Both the position numbers and the translations under genes were made by a program. The notes below the pieces were generated by a model that was not told where the DNA came from, made no database searches, and saw nothing but the letters and a program-made list of their open reading frames with translations. A DNA stretch of 7,804 nt, taken from contig CAJUIO010000115.1 in NCBI GenBank assembly GCA_910586025.1, forward strand, positions 2,388 to 10,191, in the 5' to 3' direction. The DNA is from an uncultured Lachnospiraceae bacterium. Lineage in GTDB: Bacteria > Bacillota > Clostridia > Lachnospirales > Lachnospiraceae. Below, in pieces: positions 1-5,950 of this stretch (position 1 is the first letter of the stretch; each line of letters opens with the position of its first letter).

Positions 1-38
1 CAATAATCAATGCATTTGCACATACTCTTTTCTTTCAA
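1..38 (-). CDS. Probable start of the next operon gene (TTG start, 3' part outside window)
   Basis: A further reading frame appears to begin at a TTG (38-36) that overlaps the TGA stop (37-35) of the preceding gene in a TTGA, the same coupling style as the ATGA at 811-814. An AGGAGG at 52-47 lies 8 nt upstream, which is ideal spacing. The visible translation is M(TTG)-KEKSMCKCIDY, with no stop before the window edge. An in-frame ATG at 23-21 is an alternative start, but it is 23 nt from the AGGAGG and has only a weak A-rich purine stretch in front. Twelve codons are too few to name a product. The overlap and ribosome site are seen directly; that a gene follows is inference. Confidence 0.45.
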   Translation of the reverse strand, partial: MKEKSMCKCIDY

Positions 39-814
39 CTCAATCTCCTCCTCCACCCACTGACAATCATCCACAGCACAGCCCCCGCCGCAAGCGCAAA
101 CCCTCCAATCACCAGCGCTCCCCACAGGCCACCGTCGATTCTCGCATCCGCCCGGTATATAATCTCCTCTCCGGAAGGCCCGTATCTTTTCAGAATGGTG
201 TAAGACCCATAGCGAACGTTTCTGTTGTCGCTCCCATACCGGTTCGTACACAGATACACATCCTCCCCGCAGCTGCGCATCCTCTCCTCCACGATCTCAA
301 ACCAGTGATTGGACGGACCCTTGATCCGGTAGACGTTCATCAGCTCTCCCCTGTCATTGTATTCCATTGCCGTATTGGACCGGTGATCCAGAAACAGCAC
401 ATTCTCGCCCTTCCACAAAACGCCGTAGGCACCCGTCTCTTCAAAAAACAGCTCAAACAGACAATTCATATCCCGGTCATATACCCCAATCCGCTCATCC
501 GAAAAGGCAATGGCGATCCGCCCCTCTCCGGAGACATCATAGGACCGTATTGCCGCTCCTTTGTGTCCCCGGCCCGCAGAATAACGGATGCGAAAGCGCC
601 CCACATCACCAGGCGCTTTCGCATCCGTCCTTTTTTCCAACTCTAATCCCGCATCCGTAACCTCTGTTGCAATCTCTCCCATGCGCTCCTGAGCAGCCGC
701 ATCCTCATGCCGCCTGGCAGGCTGTCCGCATTGCAAGGAGCGGGGATCTGCCATATGCAGGCCCCCGCTCAGGCAGATTCCCAGCACAGCCGCCGCAAAG
801 AGGGAGCGGATCAT
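35..814 (-). CDS. Uncharacterised membrane protein, large extracytoplasmic domain between two hydrophobic segments
   Basis: I do not recognise a named family. The 259-residue product has a hydrophobic N-terminus (about residues 4-20, uncleaved anchor or signal peptide; no convincing lipobox) and a C-terminal membrane helix (about 229-252) ending in the basic tail WRRRLS. This predicts that residues 21-228 lie outside the membrane. Residues 90-165 have a beta-repeat look (YDVSGEGRIAIAF, IGVYDRDMNCLFELFF, GVLWKGENVLFLD, AMEYNDRGELMNVY), like blades of a propeller or sheet. From memory, similar uncharacterised proteins with a 'gv-W-GEN-l' segment occur in Clostridia; I could not check this. The ATG at 814 overlaps the fructokinase stop as ATGA and has AGGGGA 7 nt upstream, so translation is probably coupled. 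Residues 63-77 are encoded by a perfect hairpin (584-628). A role in sensing or uptake is possible but unsupported. Confidence 0.8.
   Translation of the reverse strand: MIRSLFAAAVLGICLSGGLHMADPRSLQCGQPARRHEDAAAQERMGEIATEVTDAGLELEKRTDAKAPGDVGRFRIRYSAGRGHKGAAIRSYDVSGEGRIAIAFSDERIGVYDRDMNCLFELFFEETGAYGVLWKGENVLFLDHRSNTAMEYNDRGELMNVYRIKGPSNHWFEIVEERMRSCGEDVYLCTNRYGSDNRNVRYGSYTILKRYGPSGEEIIYRADARIDGGLWGALVIGGFALAAGAVLWMIVSGWRRRLS
47..52 (-). promoter_or_regulatory. Ribosome binding site AGGAGG for the TTG-started gene
   Basis: Reading the minus strand, GGAGGAGGAG lies within the last codons of the preceding gene (its Trp-Arg-Arg-Arg codons). The AGGAGG core is followed by an 8-nt spacer and then the TTG at 38. 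It is the best ribosome-site match in the window apart from those before 4465 and 5894, and it has no other start codon at a suitable distance. This is the main evidence for the start of the leftmost gene. Confidence 0.55.
584..628. repeat. Perfect 17-bp inverted repeat with 11-nt loop, inside a coding sequence
   Basis: The arms ACGGATGCGAAAGCGCC (584-600) and GGCGCTTTCGCATCCGT (612-628) are exact reverse complements, separated by 11 nt (601-611). The whole unit is 45 nt and corresponds exactly to codons 63-77 of the minus-strand membrane-protein gene, beginning and ending on codon boundaries. On the plus strand the right arm is followed by CC and six Ts (631-636), so it has the shape of an intrinsic terminator for plus-strand transcription. 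On the minus strand it is preceded by an A6 run and followed by TATTCTG, a poor terminator tail. A 9-bp part of the right arm (CGCATCCGT, 620-628) recurs as a direct repeat at 650-658. It could be an antisense terminator, an mRNA-stability hairpin or a small inserted palindromic element; the sequence cannot separate these. Confidence 0.9.
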
Positions 815-1794
815 GACCGCTTCCCCTCTCTCTGCGCAAGGAATTCTTCCACCTCGGACATCTCCGGCATCACCCGCAGCGCCCCCTTTCTGGTGGTGAT
901 AATCGAAGCCGCAGCATTGGCAAACCGCAGCATCCCTGCAAGCTTACCCTCATCCAAATGATCTAAACCGTATTCCAGCACGAAATGCAGACAGCAGGCC
1001 CCGAAGGTGTCTCCGGCTCCGGTGGTCTCAACAGTCGCCTCCTGCAGGAAGGGTGCCGCCTCCACCCTCAGATCCTTATAGTAAGCCCGGCTCCCCTCCC
1101 TTCCCATGGAGAGCAGAATCAGCGGGATATCGTACTGACTTCTGAGCCTTCGGATTCCGGCATCGAAATCCTCCTCCCCGGTAAACCACTGAATCTCGTT
1201 GTCCGATATCTTGAGAATATCGCACTGGGAAAATCCGTAGGCTGCCTGTTCCTTCGCCTCCTCCAGAGATTTCCACAGCGGGGGCCGCAGGTTCGGGTCA
1301 AAGGAGATCAGCGCACCGTTCTCCTTTGCCGCGACGACGGCCTTCTTCGTGGCCCTTCGCACCTTCTCGTGGGTCATGGACAAGGTTCCGAAATGAAAGA
1401 TCCTTGTGTCCGCAAGCAGCTCCAGATGCAGCTCCTCCTCCCCCAGCATCATATCCGCGCCGGGATTGCGGTAGAAGGAAAAGTCCCGGTCACCGTCCGC
1501 AAAGGTCTCCACAAAGGCCAGCGTAGTCCGCACATCCCCATCCGACACCAGATTGGAGGTGTCAATTCCCACCTCTTCCAGAACCGCCCGCAGACGGTTT
1601 CCGAAAATATCCTGCCCTACCTTTCCGATAAAGGCGGTCTTCCTCCCCGCCCTGTTCAGCATGGCCAGCACGTTGCAGGGCGCACCGCCCGGGTTTGCCT
1701 CATAAAGAGGATTGCCCTGTGCGCTCATCCCGTTTTCCGTAAAATCAATCAACAGTTCTCCCAACGCTGTCACGTCGAATTTTTTCATCTTCAT
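811..1794 (-). CDS. PfkB-family fructokinase (ScrK-like)
   Basis: This is a ribokinase/PfkB-fold sugar kinase of 327 residues, the usual length. It is expected to phosphorylate fructose with ATP to fructose 6-phosphate in the cytoplasm. The N-terminal strand DVTALGELLIDF (7-18), the NPGGAPCNVLAMLNRAG substrate-side motif (34-50), VGQDIFG (59-65), FDPNLR (165-170) and the PfkB signature ETTGAGDTFGACC (256-268) are all present. D262 is the expected catalytic base and GAG the anion hole. Specificity for fructose is inferred from overall likeness and from three GH32-type genes beside it; another ketose or 2-keto-3-deoxygluconate is less likely. The first ATG (1794) shares one base with the stop of the upstream GH32 gene (TGATG). 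A second in-frame ATG at 1788 sits 9 nt from the purine tract GGGGGA, against 3 nt for 1794, so the true protein may be two residues shorter. Confidence 0.93.
   Translation of the reverse strand: MKMKKFDVTALGELLIDFTENGMSAQGNPLYEANPGGAPCNVLAMLNRAGRKTAFIGKVGQDIFGNRLRAVLEEVGIDTSNLVSDGDVRTTLAFVETFADGDRDFSFYRNPGADMMLGEEELHLELLADTRIFHFGTLSMTHEKVRRATKKAVVAAKENGALISFDPNLRPPLWKSLEEAKEQAAYGFSQCDILKISDNEIQWFTGEEDFDAGIRRLRSQYDIPLILLSMGREGSRAYYKDLRVEAAPFLQEATVETTGAGDTFGACCLHFVLEYGLDHLDEGKLAGMLRFANAAASIITTRKGALRVMPEMSEVEEFLAQREGKRS
822..827 (-). promoter_or_regulatory. Ribosome binding site for the membrane-protein gene
   Basis: AGGGGA within GAGAGGGGAAGC, 7 nt before the ATG at 814 on the minus strand, lies inside the last codons of the fructokinase gene. 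It supports the ATGA-overlap start of the downstream gene. Confidence 0.55.
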
Positions 1795-3290
1795 CAGTCC
1801 CCCAAATCATATTTCACAAGATCCATGCAGACTTCTCCGTCCGCAAAGAAGGAGATTCCCCTCGCCGCCTGATCCGTGTAGAGGGTGGCCGTCATGACCT
1901 GCTCCCCGTCGTTAATAAAGGCCTCCACACTGAACCGGTCCAGAATGATGCGAAGTCTCAGTTCACCCTTCCTGGCATCCGGACTGTTCACCAGACACCG
2001 CCGCTGATGGATGATGGCCCTTCTGGAGCCGGAAAATTTCCTGTCCACCTTGAGAACCCCCTCCCTCGGACGGAAGCTTAAGGAGGTCTGATACTGGTCA
2101 TTCTGGGCAAAACGCACTGCGAATTTCTGATAAATGTCCTTCGGATCCTTAGGACGCAGCACAAGTTCCATGTCCACCCTCCGTCCCTCAATCCCGTCAA
2201 GACGGACGGTGCCGGCAACGGAAACATCCCGGTACTCCACCCTCCCATGCCGCAGTGCGTCCAGCTCGCGAACCGGCTTCTGGTACAGCCTTCCGCCTCG
2301 CACGGAAAGCTCTCTTGGCAGGCTCATCTGTCCGAACCAGCGAAGATTCTGGGAGCGGAAATCACAGGTGTCCCAGTTCTGCATCCACCCGATCATCACC
2401 CGGCGGCCGTCCGGCGTAAGGACAGTCTGAGGCGCATAAAAATCGATTCCGTAGTCGATAGCCTGGTTGTTCTCCTCCCGGAAGGTGTCCGTCTCCTCAT
2501 CATACTCCCCGATCAGGCACAATGTCCCGTTCCCGTTATGATACTCAAAGCCCTGGGGAAGCATATCCTGAGGACTGGTGAGCAGCACGCCTTTTCCGTC
2601 CAGCTCAAAGAAGTCCGGGCACTCCCACATCTTCCCAAACCGGTTGTTGTTGGCCGCAAGCACCTTCTCAAAGCTCCAGGAAAACCCGTCTGGACTGGAA
2701 TACAGCAGGATCTGGCCGCTGCCGTCCGCCGGCCTGCTTCCTATGGCACAGCGATAGGTTCCGTCCTTCCTCCGCCACATTTTGGGATCCCGAAAATCGC
2801 TGGCGCTAGCTCCCGGCGGAAGATCCTTTTCGTCCAGCACCGGGTTGTTTTCCACCTTCTCATAATCCACCCCGTCTCCCACCGCAAGACACTGGGTCTG
2901 GATGGCCCTCTTTCCTCCGGTCCGTGTGCTCTCCTCCAGAACCCCCGTGTACATCAGGAGCTGCCGCCCGTCGGGAAGAGTGATGGCGCTGCCCGAAAAG
3001 CAGCCGTCCCTGTCGTAAAACGCATCCGGGGCCAGGGCCGCCGGGAGATATTCCCAGTGCAGGAGATCCTCACTCACCGCATGGCCCCAGTGCATGGGCC
3101 CCCAGTGAGCGTCATAGGGATGATACTGGTAAAACATATGGTACTTACCGTCATGATACGAAAACCCATTGGGGTCATTGAGCCAGCCGGTGCGCACAGA
3201 CAGATGAAAATCCGGCCTCTCCTCTTTTGCAATTAATTTTTCGGAAGCCTCCTCATACTTGCGGGCTTCGCGTAATGTCTGACTGATCAT
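1794..3290 (-). CDS. GH32 beta-fructofuranosidase, cytoplasmic (sucrose-6-phosphate hydrolase/fructan exo-hydrolase type)
   Basis: A complete canonical GH32 enzyme of 498 residues that should release terminal beta-linked fructose from sucrose, fructo-oligosaccharides, inulobiose or a phosphorylated sugar, with retention. The five-bladed propeller carries all three catalytic signatures: WLNDPNG (36-42, nucleophile D39), FRDP (166-169, transition-state stabiliser D168) and ECPD (223-226, acid/base E223). GIDFYAPQT (281-289) and GWM (301-303) are further family blocks. The C-terminal beta-sandwich (about 350-498) includes DRFSVEAFINDGE (451-463). No signal peptide is present, so it acts inside the cell. 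The ATG at 3290 has AGAGGA 7 nt upstream and no earlier in-frame ATG in the gap. It lies 77 bp after the GH172 gene and is translationally coupled to the fructokinase gene, which consumes its product. Whether it prefers sucrose 6-phosphate (ScrB/SacA) or free oligosaccharides cannot be read from sequence. Confidence 0.95.
   Translation of the reverse strand: MISQTLREARKYEEASEKLIAKEERPDFHLSVRTGWLNDPNGFSYHDGKYHMFYQYHPYDAHWGPMHWGHAVSEDLLHWEYLPAALAPDAFYDRDGCFSGSAITLPDGRQLLMYTGVLEESTRTGGKRAIQTQCLAVGDGVDYEKVENNPVLDEKDLPPGASASDFRDPKMWRRKDGTYRCAIGSRPADGSGQILLYSSPDGFSWSFEKVLAANNNRFGKMWECPDFFELDGKGVLLTSPQDMLPQGFEYHNGNGTLCLIGEYDEETDTFREENNQAIDYGIDFYAPQTVLTPDGRRVMIGWMQNWDTCDFRSQNLRWFGQMSLPRELSVRGGRLYQKPVRELDALRHGRVEYRDVSVAGTVRLDGIEGRRVDMELVLRPKDPKDIYQKFAVRFAQNDQYQTSLSFRPREGVLKVDRKFSGSRRAIIHQRRCLVNSPDARKGELRLRIILDRFSVEAFINDGEQVMTATLYTDQAARGISFFADGEVCMDLVKYDLGD
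1798..1803 (-). promoter_or_regulatory. Purine-rich ribosome site deciding the fructokinase start
   Basis: GGGGGA on the minus strand, inside the final codons of the upstream GH32 gene. Spacing is 3 nt to ATG 1794 and 9 nt to ATG 1788, which favours the second ATG. Re-initiation through the TGATG overlap could still use the first. Confidence 0.4.
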
Positions 3291-3367
3291 AATCTTTTCC
3301 TCTCCATCTGAAATCTATTTGCCAAATCTTCCGCCGTTTAACGTTTCCGGATTTCCTCCAGGGGTTC
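3291..3367 (-). other. 77-bp intergenic spacer with ribosome binding site
   Basis: One of the two real gaps in the operon. It holds GGAGAGGA (3305-3298), 7 nt before the ATG at 3290. I see no convincing -35/-10 pair, terminator or operator. A CGTTTAACGTTT direct repeat (3335-3346) is present but matches no known operator well. An internal promoter or RNA-processing site here is possible but unsupported. Confidence 0.6.
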
Positions 3368-4465
3368 TTACCTGGGCCAGCGGTCCTTTCGCCCCATCAG
3401 CGCTCCAAAAGCGGCGTGAGGCTCCGACTGATACCAGTAGGCTACGGACGCAACGTCGTCCTGCCTCTCGAACAGCCCTCCATGGTAAACGCCGATCTGC
3501 TGGATCGTGACCTTCAGATCCTCATCGAACAGGATCGGATCCATGATGTGCCAGCGGTAAAAGCTTCTCTGAGGCATCTGGTCGTCATTGTGGTAATCAT
3601 TGTGGATAAAGGTGTCGTGATGAGAATAGTAAGGGTATCCCAGAAACGGCGTACAGTACGTGTTTTCCACCGTACGTCCCCCGCTCTGCGTGGCAAAGCT
3701 CCAGGCCCCGCCAAAGTAGTCCTCTGTCCCTGTCCCGCAGATCGTAGGATAATCCTGATCCCCGTCCAGATAAAATTTGATCTCTCCCTCTCCGTACCAG
3801 TAGCGTTCGAGCGTGGTCAGCGCCAGATAGGTGCCCACGTATTTTCCTCTGCCCCTTACCTGATCCAGAATCACGTAATCCTGTCCCTTCTCCGTGATTC
3901 TCCGGCGGTTCCATTTTGCGTGAAAATATCCCGTATTCTGCGCAAGGGCCTCTCCGGTCAGACAGTAATCCACCTGGTAAAAGAAGGCGGGAATATCCTC
4001 GTCGCACTGATTTTCTATGGTGATCCTCGCGCTGCGCCCAAAGGGCATGGGAAAATAGCAGTTGAACCCTCTTGTGGGATTGACGGCAACAGGCATGGAA
4101 TTCACCGGATAGGACACACCGAATCCGCAGCAGAAAAAGTCTCCAAGGGGGCTCTCCACGGAAGGTGTCTCCTCCTCATCCCAATACATGCGCAGAACCA
4201 GATCCCGCAGAATATAGCGGTTTCTGTCACTGACCCTGTCCGTCACCGTGATCCAGATATGCTGAATCACTCCCGGCCCCTGAATCTGTGCCAGAGTCAC
4301 TGTCTCCCCCGATTTGATCTGCGGAATACAGGGGGAACCCTTTCTGGAAGGCCCCAGGTCACTGGCCGCCATTCCGCCCTTTCCCTTTTCCCCGGTTCTG
4401 TTTTCCCAGTTAATGCTTCTGCTTTTCCCTTCTCCAAGGAAGGGAAGTCCTCTCATATCAAACAT
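3368..4465 (-). CDS. GH172 (DUF2961) enzyme, candidate difructose dianhydride hydrolase / alpha-D-fructofuranosidase
   Basis: The 365-residue product has DUF2961 features: the N-terminal SRSINWENRTGEKGKGGMA block (15-33), GPGVIQHIWITV (63-74), the central SPLGDFF...VNSMPVAVNPTRGFNCYFPMPF stretch (105-142), YWYGEGEIKFYLDGD (222-236), TGTEDYFGGAW (245-255) and YRWHIMDPILF (303-313). DUF2961 was reclassified as GH172, whose known members are retaining alpha-D-fructofuranosidases that interconvert difructose dianhydride I and inulobiose, and alpha-D-arabinofuranosidases. These proteins are double jelly-roll oligomers using two Glu residues about 20 apart. E226 or E228 and E248 fit that pair. Neighbouring GH32 and fructokinase genes favour a fructose rather than an arabinose substrate (inference). 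The start is ATG 4465, which has AAGGAG at an 8-nt spacer; the upstream GTG 4474 is only 1 nt from that site. The gene overlaps the upstream stop by 8 bp. It has no signal peptide, so it should be cytoplasmic. Confidence 0.9.
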   Translation of the reverse strand: MFDMRGLPFLGEGKSRSINWENRTGEKGKGGMAASDLGPSRKGSPCIPQIKSGETVTLAQIQGPGVIQHIWITVTDRVSDRNRYILRDLVLRMYWDEEETPSVESPLGDFFCCGFGVSYPVNSMPVAVNPTRGFNCYFPMPFGRSARITIENQCDEDIPAFFYQVDYCLTGEALAQNTGYFHAKWNRRRITEKGQDYVILDQVRGRGKYVGTYLALTTLERYWYGEGEIKFYLDGDQDYPTICGTGTEDYFGGAWSFATQSGGRTVENTYCTPFLGYPYYSHHDTFIHNDYHNDDQMPQRSFYRWHIMDPILFDEDLKVTIQQIGVYHGGLFERQDDVASVAYWYQSEPHAAFGALMGRKDRWPR

Positions 4466-5894
4466 ACCGCACACTCCTTATCCTCATCTGTGTATTGTCA
4501 AATTCCGCTCTGCCAAAGGAAAACAATCCAAGCCCTCTCCCGGCGAGGTCATACATCCGAAAGCTCAAAGCCGCCTCCCCGTTCACATAGGCCGTGGCGG
4601 CGCTGCCCTCGGTCAGGATTTCCAACAGATATCTGTGATCCGCCGAAGCCCGCACAGGCGCCTCCAGCTCCACGTCGTAGGGGAATGTCTTTCCGCCCTC
4701 CTCCTTCATCCGAAGCCAGGAGCGGAAAACCAGCCGTCCCCTCTCCGGTTCCAGATACACATAATAGCCCTCTCCCAAGCTCTCATCCGCCTGCAGGATC
4801 ACGCCGGCCTGCCTTGCGTCACCGATTATGATCTCCGTCACGAGATAACAGCTCTCCGGGAGGTTCTGCATCAGGAGCATCTGCTGATCCGCACTTCCTG
4901 TGGCTTTATATTTATTTTCCTCCATTTCCCATCCCCGTGTCAATATCCGCAGCTCATTCTTCACGGGAAGATCAAAAAGATTTTTCTTTTCCTCCGGCAG
5001 AGAAAGCCTCAAATCCCCGTCCGGCTGCTGGGAGAGCCGGTGGATCACCATGCTGCCGCCCCAATCCCAGGTCCGGTAATCCTGTGCCTTCAATTTATCC
5101 GGCCAGAAGCCGAATATATTTTCCTCCTTAGTGGGATTCCATCCAAACAGATAACGCTTCTTCCCATCCCCCGCAGATTTGGCCGCATAGAAGGCTCTGC
5201 CGTCCAGCCTGTGGTTTTTGGGAATCTGCCAGTTCTTCTCACCCGCCCGGCATTTCACGTAATAATTTCCAAACAGCGTTGTATAGCTGGAAAAAATCAG
5301 ATAATACCAGTCCCCCATCCGGAACACGTCGGGGCATTCCAGAGCCCCGTTAAAGCGCCCGGGATAATACACCGGAGGCCTGTATTCCCACTTTTTCAGG
5401 TCTTTTGACACACAAAGGCCCACACAGCCCGTCTGGCTGTGGTTATCCATGGCCCTGGCGGCAAGGAACATCCAGAACTCGCCCAGCTCCTGCCTGTATA
5501 CAATCCTGGGATCCCGCCAGTCCGAGGGATGGTAGATCACCCCGTCCGGGCCAAAGGTATCCTCCTGTATGTATTCCCAGTTATCAAGGCTCCCATCCCT
5601 GCTCACATAATGAGTCACAAGCTGCCGTCCCTCCGGGAAGATGCAGGCAAACAGATGCCACTGTCCCTGCCAGAAAATCAGATCCCCGGTTCCGCCCTTA
5701 ACATGAATCGGAACCTCACCGCTCATATGGAGAAGATCCTCGCTCTCCATCCTGTGCCATCCGGGCACTGCCTGGGGATCCTTTGGGTTCTTCCAGTTTT
5801 TCAGGTAAAAAAGCTGATATTTTCCGTCTATGTATTTGGGGATCACATCCCCTGTCCGCGCTCCCGGAGCATGATAAAAAATCCGTCCTTCCAT
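4458..5894 (-). CDS. Divergent GH32-type glycoside hydrolase (GDVIP subgroup, Aec43/FosGH2-like)
   Basis: The 478-residue product is a clan GH-J five-bladed propeller (about 5-300) followed by a beta-sandwich (about 315-478). In place of WMNDPNG it has TGDVIPKYIDGKYQLFYL (14-31), with D16 as candidate nucleophile. The stabiliser is WRDP (126-129, D128) and the acid/base is LECPD (185-189, E186), so the catalytic triad looks intact. From memory it resembles the GH32 subgroup of Escherichia coli Aec43/FosGH2, a putative enzyme of fructo-oligosaccharide use; the exact substrate is unknown. The strong site AGGAG (5907-5903), 8 nt before ATG 5894, sets the start, and the protein begins close to the catalytic block as expected. 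An upstream ATG (5954) overlaps the previous stop as ATGA but lacks a nearby ribosome site and would add a 20-residue tail of low complexity. No signal peptide is present, so it is probably intracellular. Confidence 0.88.
   Translation of the reverse strand: MEGRIFYHAPGARTGDVIPKYIDGKYQLFYLKNWKNPKDPQAVPGWHRMESEDLLHMSGEVPIHVKGGTGDLIFWQGQWHLFACIFPEGRQLVTHYVSRDGSLDNWEYIQEDTFGPDGVIYHPSDWRDPRIVYRQELGEFWMFLAARAMDNHSQTGCVGLCVSKDLKKWEYRPPVYYPGRFNGALECPDVFRMGDWYYLIFSSYTTLFGNYYVKCRAGEKNWQIPKNHRLDGRAFYAAKSAGDGKKRYLFGWNPTKEENIFGFWPDKLKAQDYRTWDWGGSMVIHRLSQQPDGDLRLSLPEEKKNLFDLPVKNELRILTRGWEMEENKYKATGSADQQMLLMQNLPESCYLVTEIIIGDARQAGVILQADESLGEGYYVYLEPERGRLVFRSWLRMKEEGGKTFPYDVELEAPVRASADHRYLLEILTEGSAATAYVNGEAALSFRMYDLAGRGLGLFSFGRAEFDNTQMRIRSVRYV
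4474..4479 (-). promoter_or_regulatory. Ribosome binding site fixing the GH172 start at 4465
   Basis: AAGGAG on the minus strand with an 8-nt spacer to ATG 4465-4463. The in-frame GTG at 4474 overlaps the last G of this site and therefore cannot be the start served by it. Confidence 0.75.
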
Positions 5895-5950
5895 CTCACA
5901 TTCTCCTCTCTTCGGGCCGTCCTGCCCTCCTTTGGGAAGACCTGTCTGTC
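5895..5950 (-). other. 56-bp spacer between the two GH32-type genes
   Basis: With the 5894 start, this stretch is untranslated or read only as an upstream extension. It carries a tandem GACAGACAG near the upstream stop and a possible weak RNA hairpin (GUCUUCC/GGAGGGC with two G-U pairs, 5941-5924, loop of 4) not followed by a U-run. No promoter is visible. Confidence 0.5.
5903..5907 (-). promoter_or_regulatory. Ribosome binding site fixing the start at 5894
   Basis: AGGAG within GAGAGGAGAA on the minus strand, 8 nt before ATG 5894. The competing ATG at 5954 has its nearest purine tract (GGGAGATGAG) more than 10 nt upstream, with CCGGCCT in between. Confidence 0.7.

Noticed and set aside
60..94. 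N-terminal lipobox for the membrane protein (considered for LGIC-C-type pattern at residues 11-14)
   Set aside because: The residue before the Cys is Ile and the hydrophobic stretch continues past the Cys. It does not fit a lipobox, and the coordinates here belong to the C-terminal helix, so no lipoprotein call is made.
136..150. Recurring CGGATGCG-type 8-mer (143-150, 585-592, 620-627, 650-657, also 3021-3028)
   Set aside because: Apart from the palindrome itself, these fall on Asp-Ala and similar codons in a GC-rich gene with no regular spacing. They are not enough to call a repeat family.
3335..3350. Possible cre/LacI-type operator around AAACGTTAAACGG in the 77-bp spacer
   Set aside because: Centred on its CG it misses four of the conserved cre positions and is not palindromic outside AACGTT. 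It is also inside an operon, not before a visible promoter.
3416..4831. Long plus-strand open frame (471 codons) antisense to the GH172 gene and the end of its upstream neighbour
   Set aside because: It lies opposite genes with clear family motifs, its translation is rich in Pro/Arg/His/Ser without recognisable domains, and it has no supporting operon context. GC-rich third positions of the true genes leave few stops on the other strand.
5924..5941. Small hairpin just after the stop of the LamG-GH32 gene
   Set aside because: Only five Watson-Crick pairs plus two G-U pairs, with no U-run after it. It is too weak to call a terminator or attenuator.
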